Shown here: in pieces, positions 3,851 through 5,064 of the stretch
How the letters are laid out: every line of letters begins with the position of its first letter
Position numbering within the stretch: the first letter of the stretch is position 1
NCBI GenBank assembly: GCA_949127705.1
Contig: CASBQJ010000165.1
Location: 1 to 5,064, forward strand
Reading direction: 5' to 3'
DNA from: Synechococcales cyanobacterium PMM_0085
Lineage (GTDB): Bacteria > Cyanobacteriota > Cyanobacteriia > Elainellales > Elainellaceae
DNA length: 5,064 nt
Translations under genes and position numbers: made by a program
The notes under the pieces: generated by a model
What the model was told of the DNA's origin: nothing
The model's input: only the letters and a program-made list of their open reading frames with translations
Databases searched by the model: none

Positions 3851-5064
3851 ATGGCAATTAAAGACCAGCCCAAAGCCCCGCGTTCTCGCCGCATCGGCAA
3901 CATTCTGTTGCTCGTCTCAGGCTTGTTTTTGCTGGCCAATATTTTTCTCCCTCGCATACTAGGGCCTTCGATCCCTCAAGTTCCCTACAGCTTGTTTATT
4001 CATCAGGTAAACGAACAAGAGGTGGTGCGGGCTTCTATTGGTCAAGACCAAATTCGCTATCAGCTTAAGGGCGAAGCCGTTGATGGCGCAGAGCAACTTG
4101 GACAGGTGCTCGCCACGACTCCAATTTTTGATTTGAACTTGCCCAAGCTGCTAGAAGAAAAAGGCGTTGAGTTTGCCGCCATTTCTCCAGCTCGTGGCAA
4201 TTGGTTCACCGGCCTGCTGGGCTGGGTGGTGCCACCCTTAATTTTTGTCGCCATCTGGCAGTTTTTCCAGTCTCGTGGGGCAGGCGGTGGACAGGGCGTC
4301 CTCTCCATCGGCAAAAGCCGCGCCAAAGTCTATGTAGAGAATGATGATAATAAGGTCACCTTTGCCGATGTTGCCGGGGTGGAAGAAGCTAAGACAGAGC
4401 TAGTGGAGGTGGTTGAGTTTCTCAAAAACCCCAAACGCTTCACTCAAATTGGCGCACGTATTCCCAAAGGTGTATTGCTGGTCGGCCCTCCCGGTACAGG
4501 TAAAACCCTGATGGCCAAGGCAGTGGCAGGGGAAGCTGGGGTGCCGTTTTTTAGCATCTCGGGTTCAGAATTTGTGGAAATGTTTGTCGGGGTGGGTTCG
4601 TCACGGGTGCGTGACCTGTTTGAGCAAGCCAAAAAACAGGCTCCCTGTATCGTCTTTATTGACGAGCTAGATGCGATTGGTAAGTCCCGAGCCTCCAACG
4701 GTTTTTATGGCGGCAACGATGAGCGAGAACAGACGCTAAACCAGCTGCTCACAGAAATGGATGGGTTTAGTGGCGGTGAGCAGACAGTGATTGTGCTGGC
4801 AGCCACCAACCGGCCTGAAACCCTTGACCCGGCTCTGCTGCGCCCCGGTCGATTTGATCGCCAAGTGCTGGTCGATCGCCCCGACTTACTCGGTCGCATG
4901 GCCATTTTGGAAATCCATGCCCAAGCCGTCAAGCTGGGAGCCGATGTGAATTTGAAGGCGATCGCCACCCGCACCCCCGGTTTTGCCGGAGCAGATTTGG
5001 CCAACTTGGTAAATGAAGCAGCCTTGCTAGCAGCTCGCAATGGCCGTGAAGCGGTAGCCCAAGA
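3851..5064 (+). CDS. ftsH: FtsH membrane-bound ATP-dependent zinc metalloprotease (3' end outside window)
   Basis: FtsH is a hexameric AAA+ protease that pulls damaged or unassembled membrane proteins out of the bilayer and degrades them; in cyanobacteria family members serve photosystem II repair and assembly. The window holds 404 codons, all but the C-terminal protease part. A first membrane segment (about 16-36) follows a basic N-terminus. An FtsH extracellular domain (about 40-115, including PQVPYSLFIHQV) comes next, then a second membrane segment (118-140). The AAA+ domain has Walker A GPPGTGKT (212-219), the pore loop FVG (245-247), Walker B IVFIDE with D271 and E272, sensor N320 in ATNRP, and arginine fingers R334 and R337 in GRFDRQ. 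Everything needed for ATP hydrolysis is intact. The HEXXH zinc site should lie shortly beyond the edge, since family members are about 610-640 residues. The wording KSRASNGFYGGNDEREQ and VIVLAATNRPETLDPALL looks, from memory, more like Synechocystis FtsH1/FtsH4 than the FtsH2/FtsH3 repair pair; I hold this loosely. The start is set by AAGGAG 10 bases upstream. Confidence 0.97.
   Translation, partial: MAIKDQPKAPRSRRIGNILLLVSGLFLLANIFLPRILGPSIPQVPYSLFIHQVNEQEVVRASIGQDQIRYQLKGEAVDGAEQLGQVLATTPIFDLNLPKLLEEKGVEFAAISPARGNWFTGLLGWVVPPLIFVAIWQFFQSRGAGGGQGVLSIGKSRAKVYVENDDNKVTFADVAGVEEAKTELVEVVEFLKNPKRFTQIGARIPKGVLLVGPPGTGKTLMAKAVAGEAGVPFFSISGSEFVEMFVGVGSSRVRDLFEQAKKQAPCIVFIDELDAIGKSRASNGFYGGNDEREQTLNQLLTEMDGFSGGEQTVIVLAATNRPETLDPALLRPGRFDRQVLVDRPDLLGRMAILEIHAQAVKLGADVNLKAIATRTPGFAGADLANLVNEAALLAARNGREAVAQ

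Noticed and set aside
4060..5040. Three minus-strand frames antisense to ftsH
   Set aside because: ftsH is unambiguous on the plus strand, and these translations are low-complexity Ser/Arg/Pro-rich, as expected for antisense frames.
1..5064. CRISPR arrays, insertion sequences, phage genes, or a defence or biosynthetic gene cluster
   Set aside because: No evenly spaced repeats of CRISPR size, no transposase-like frame and no terminal inverted repeats; the genes present are ordinary chromosomal ones.

Overview
This window looks like a piece of a cyanobacterial chromosome. The HIP1 octamer GCGATCGC occurs seven times in about 5 kb (249-256, 1875-1882, 2047-2054, 2315-2322, 3470-3477, 3549-3556, 4958-4965). 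It also holds a DUF2949 protein, a family I know only from cyanobacteria, an FtsH protease, and a PstS-like protein of a type familiar from filamentous cyanobacteria such as Leptolyngbya relatives. The genus is an inference from recollection; no rRNA or marker gene is present.

Layout. The left half is read on the minus strand, from right to left: an AI-2E family (PerM-like) membrane protein (2918-1872), a 452-base gap, an unrecognised 131-residue soluble protein (1419-1024), a 77-base gap, and a secreted PstS-like phosphate-binding protein (946-1) that runs off the left edge. The right half is read on the plus strand: a 64-residue DUF2949 protein (3480-3674), a 176-base gap, and an ftsH gene (3851-5064) that runs off the right edge just before its protease domain. 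The AI-2E gene and the DUF2949 gene diverge from a long intergenic region (2919-3479) with no convincing gene.

How the parts relate. I see no dedicated multi-gene system. The left genes concern the envelope (phosphate capture, membrane permease-like protein), and the right gene is a membrane-bound quality-control protease. The most interesting material is non-coding. The leaders of the DUF2949 gene and ftsH share a colinear set of short blocks (CCGCA, ACGGCAATTAC, ATC, TAATCCC, CGnCAGAC, CTTAACAAAC), as if a promoter module had been duplicated around the small gene. The last shared block in each leader resembles the HLR1 element bound by the light-stress regulator RpaB. That would fit a light-regulated ftsH, but it is an inference from motif matching. 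Several hairpins and small repeats lie in the same leaders.
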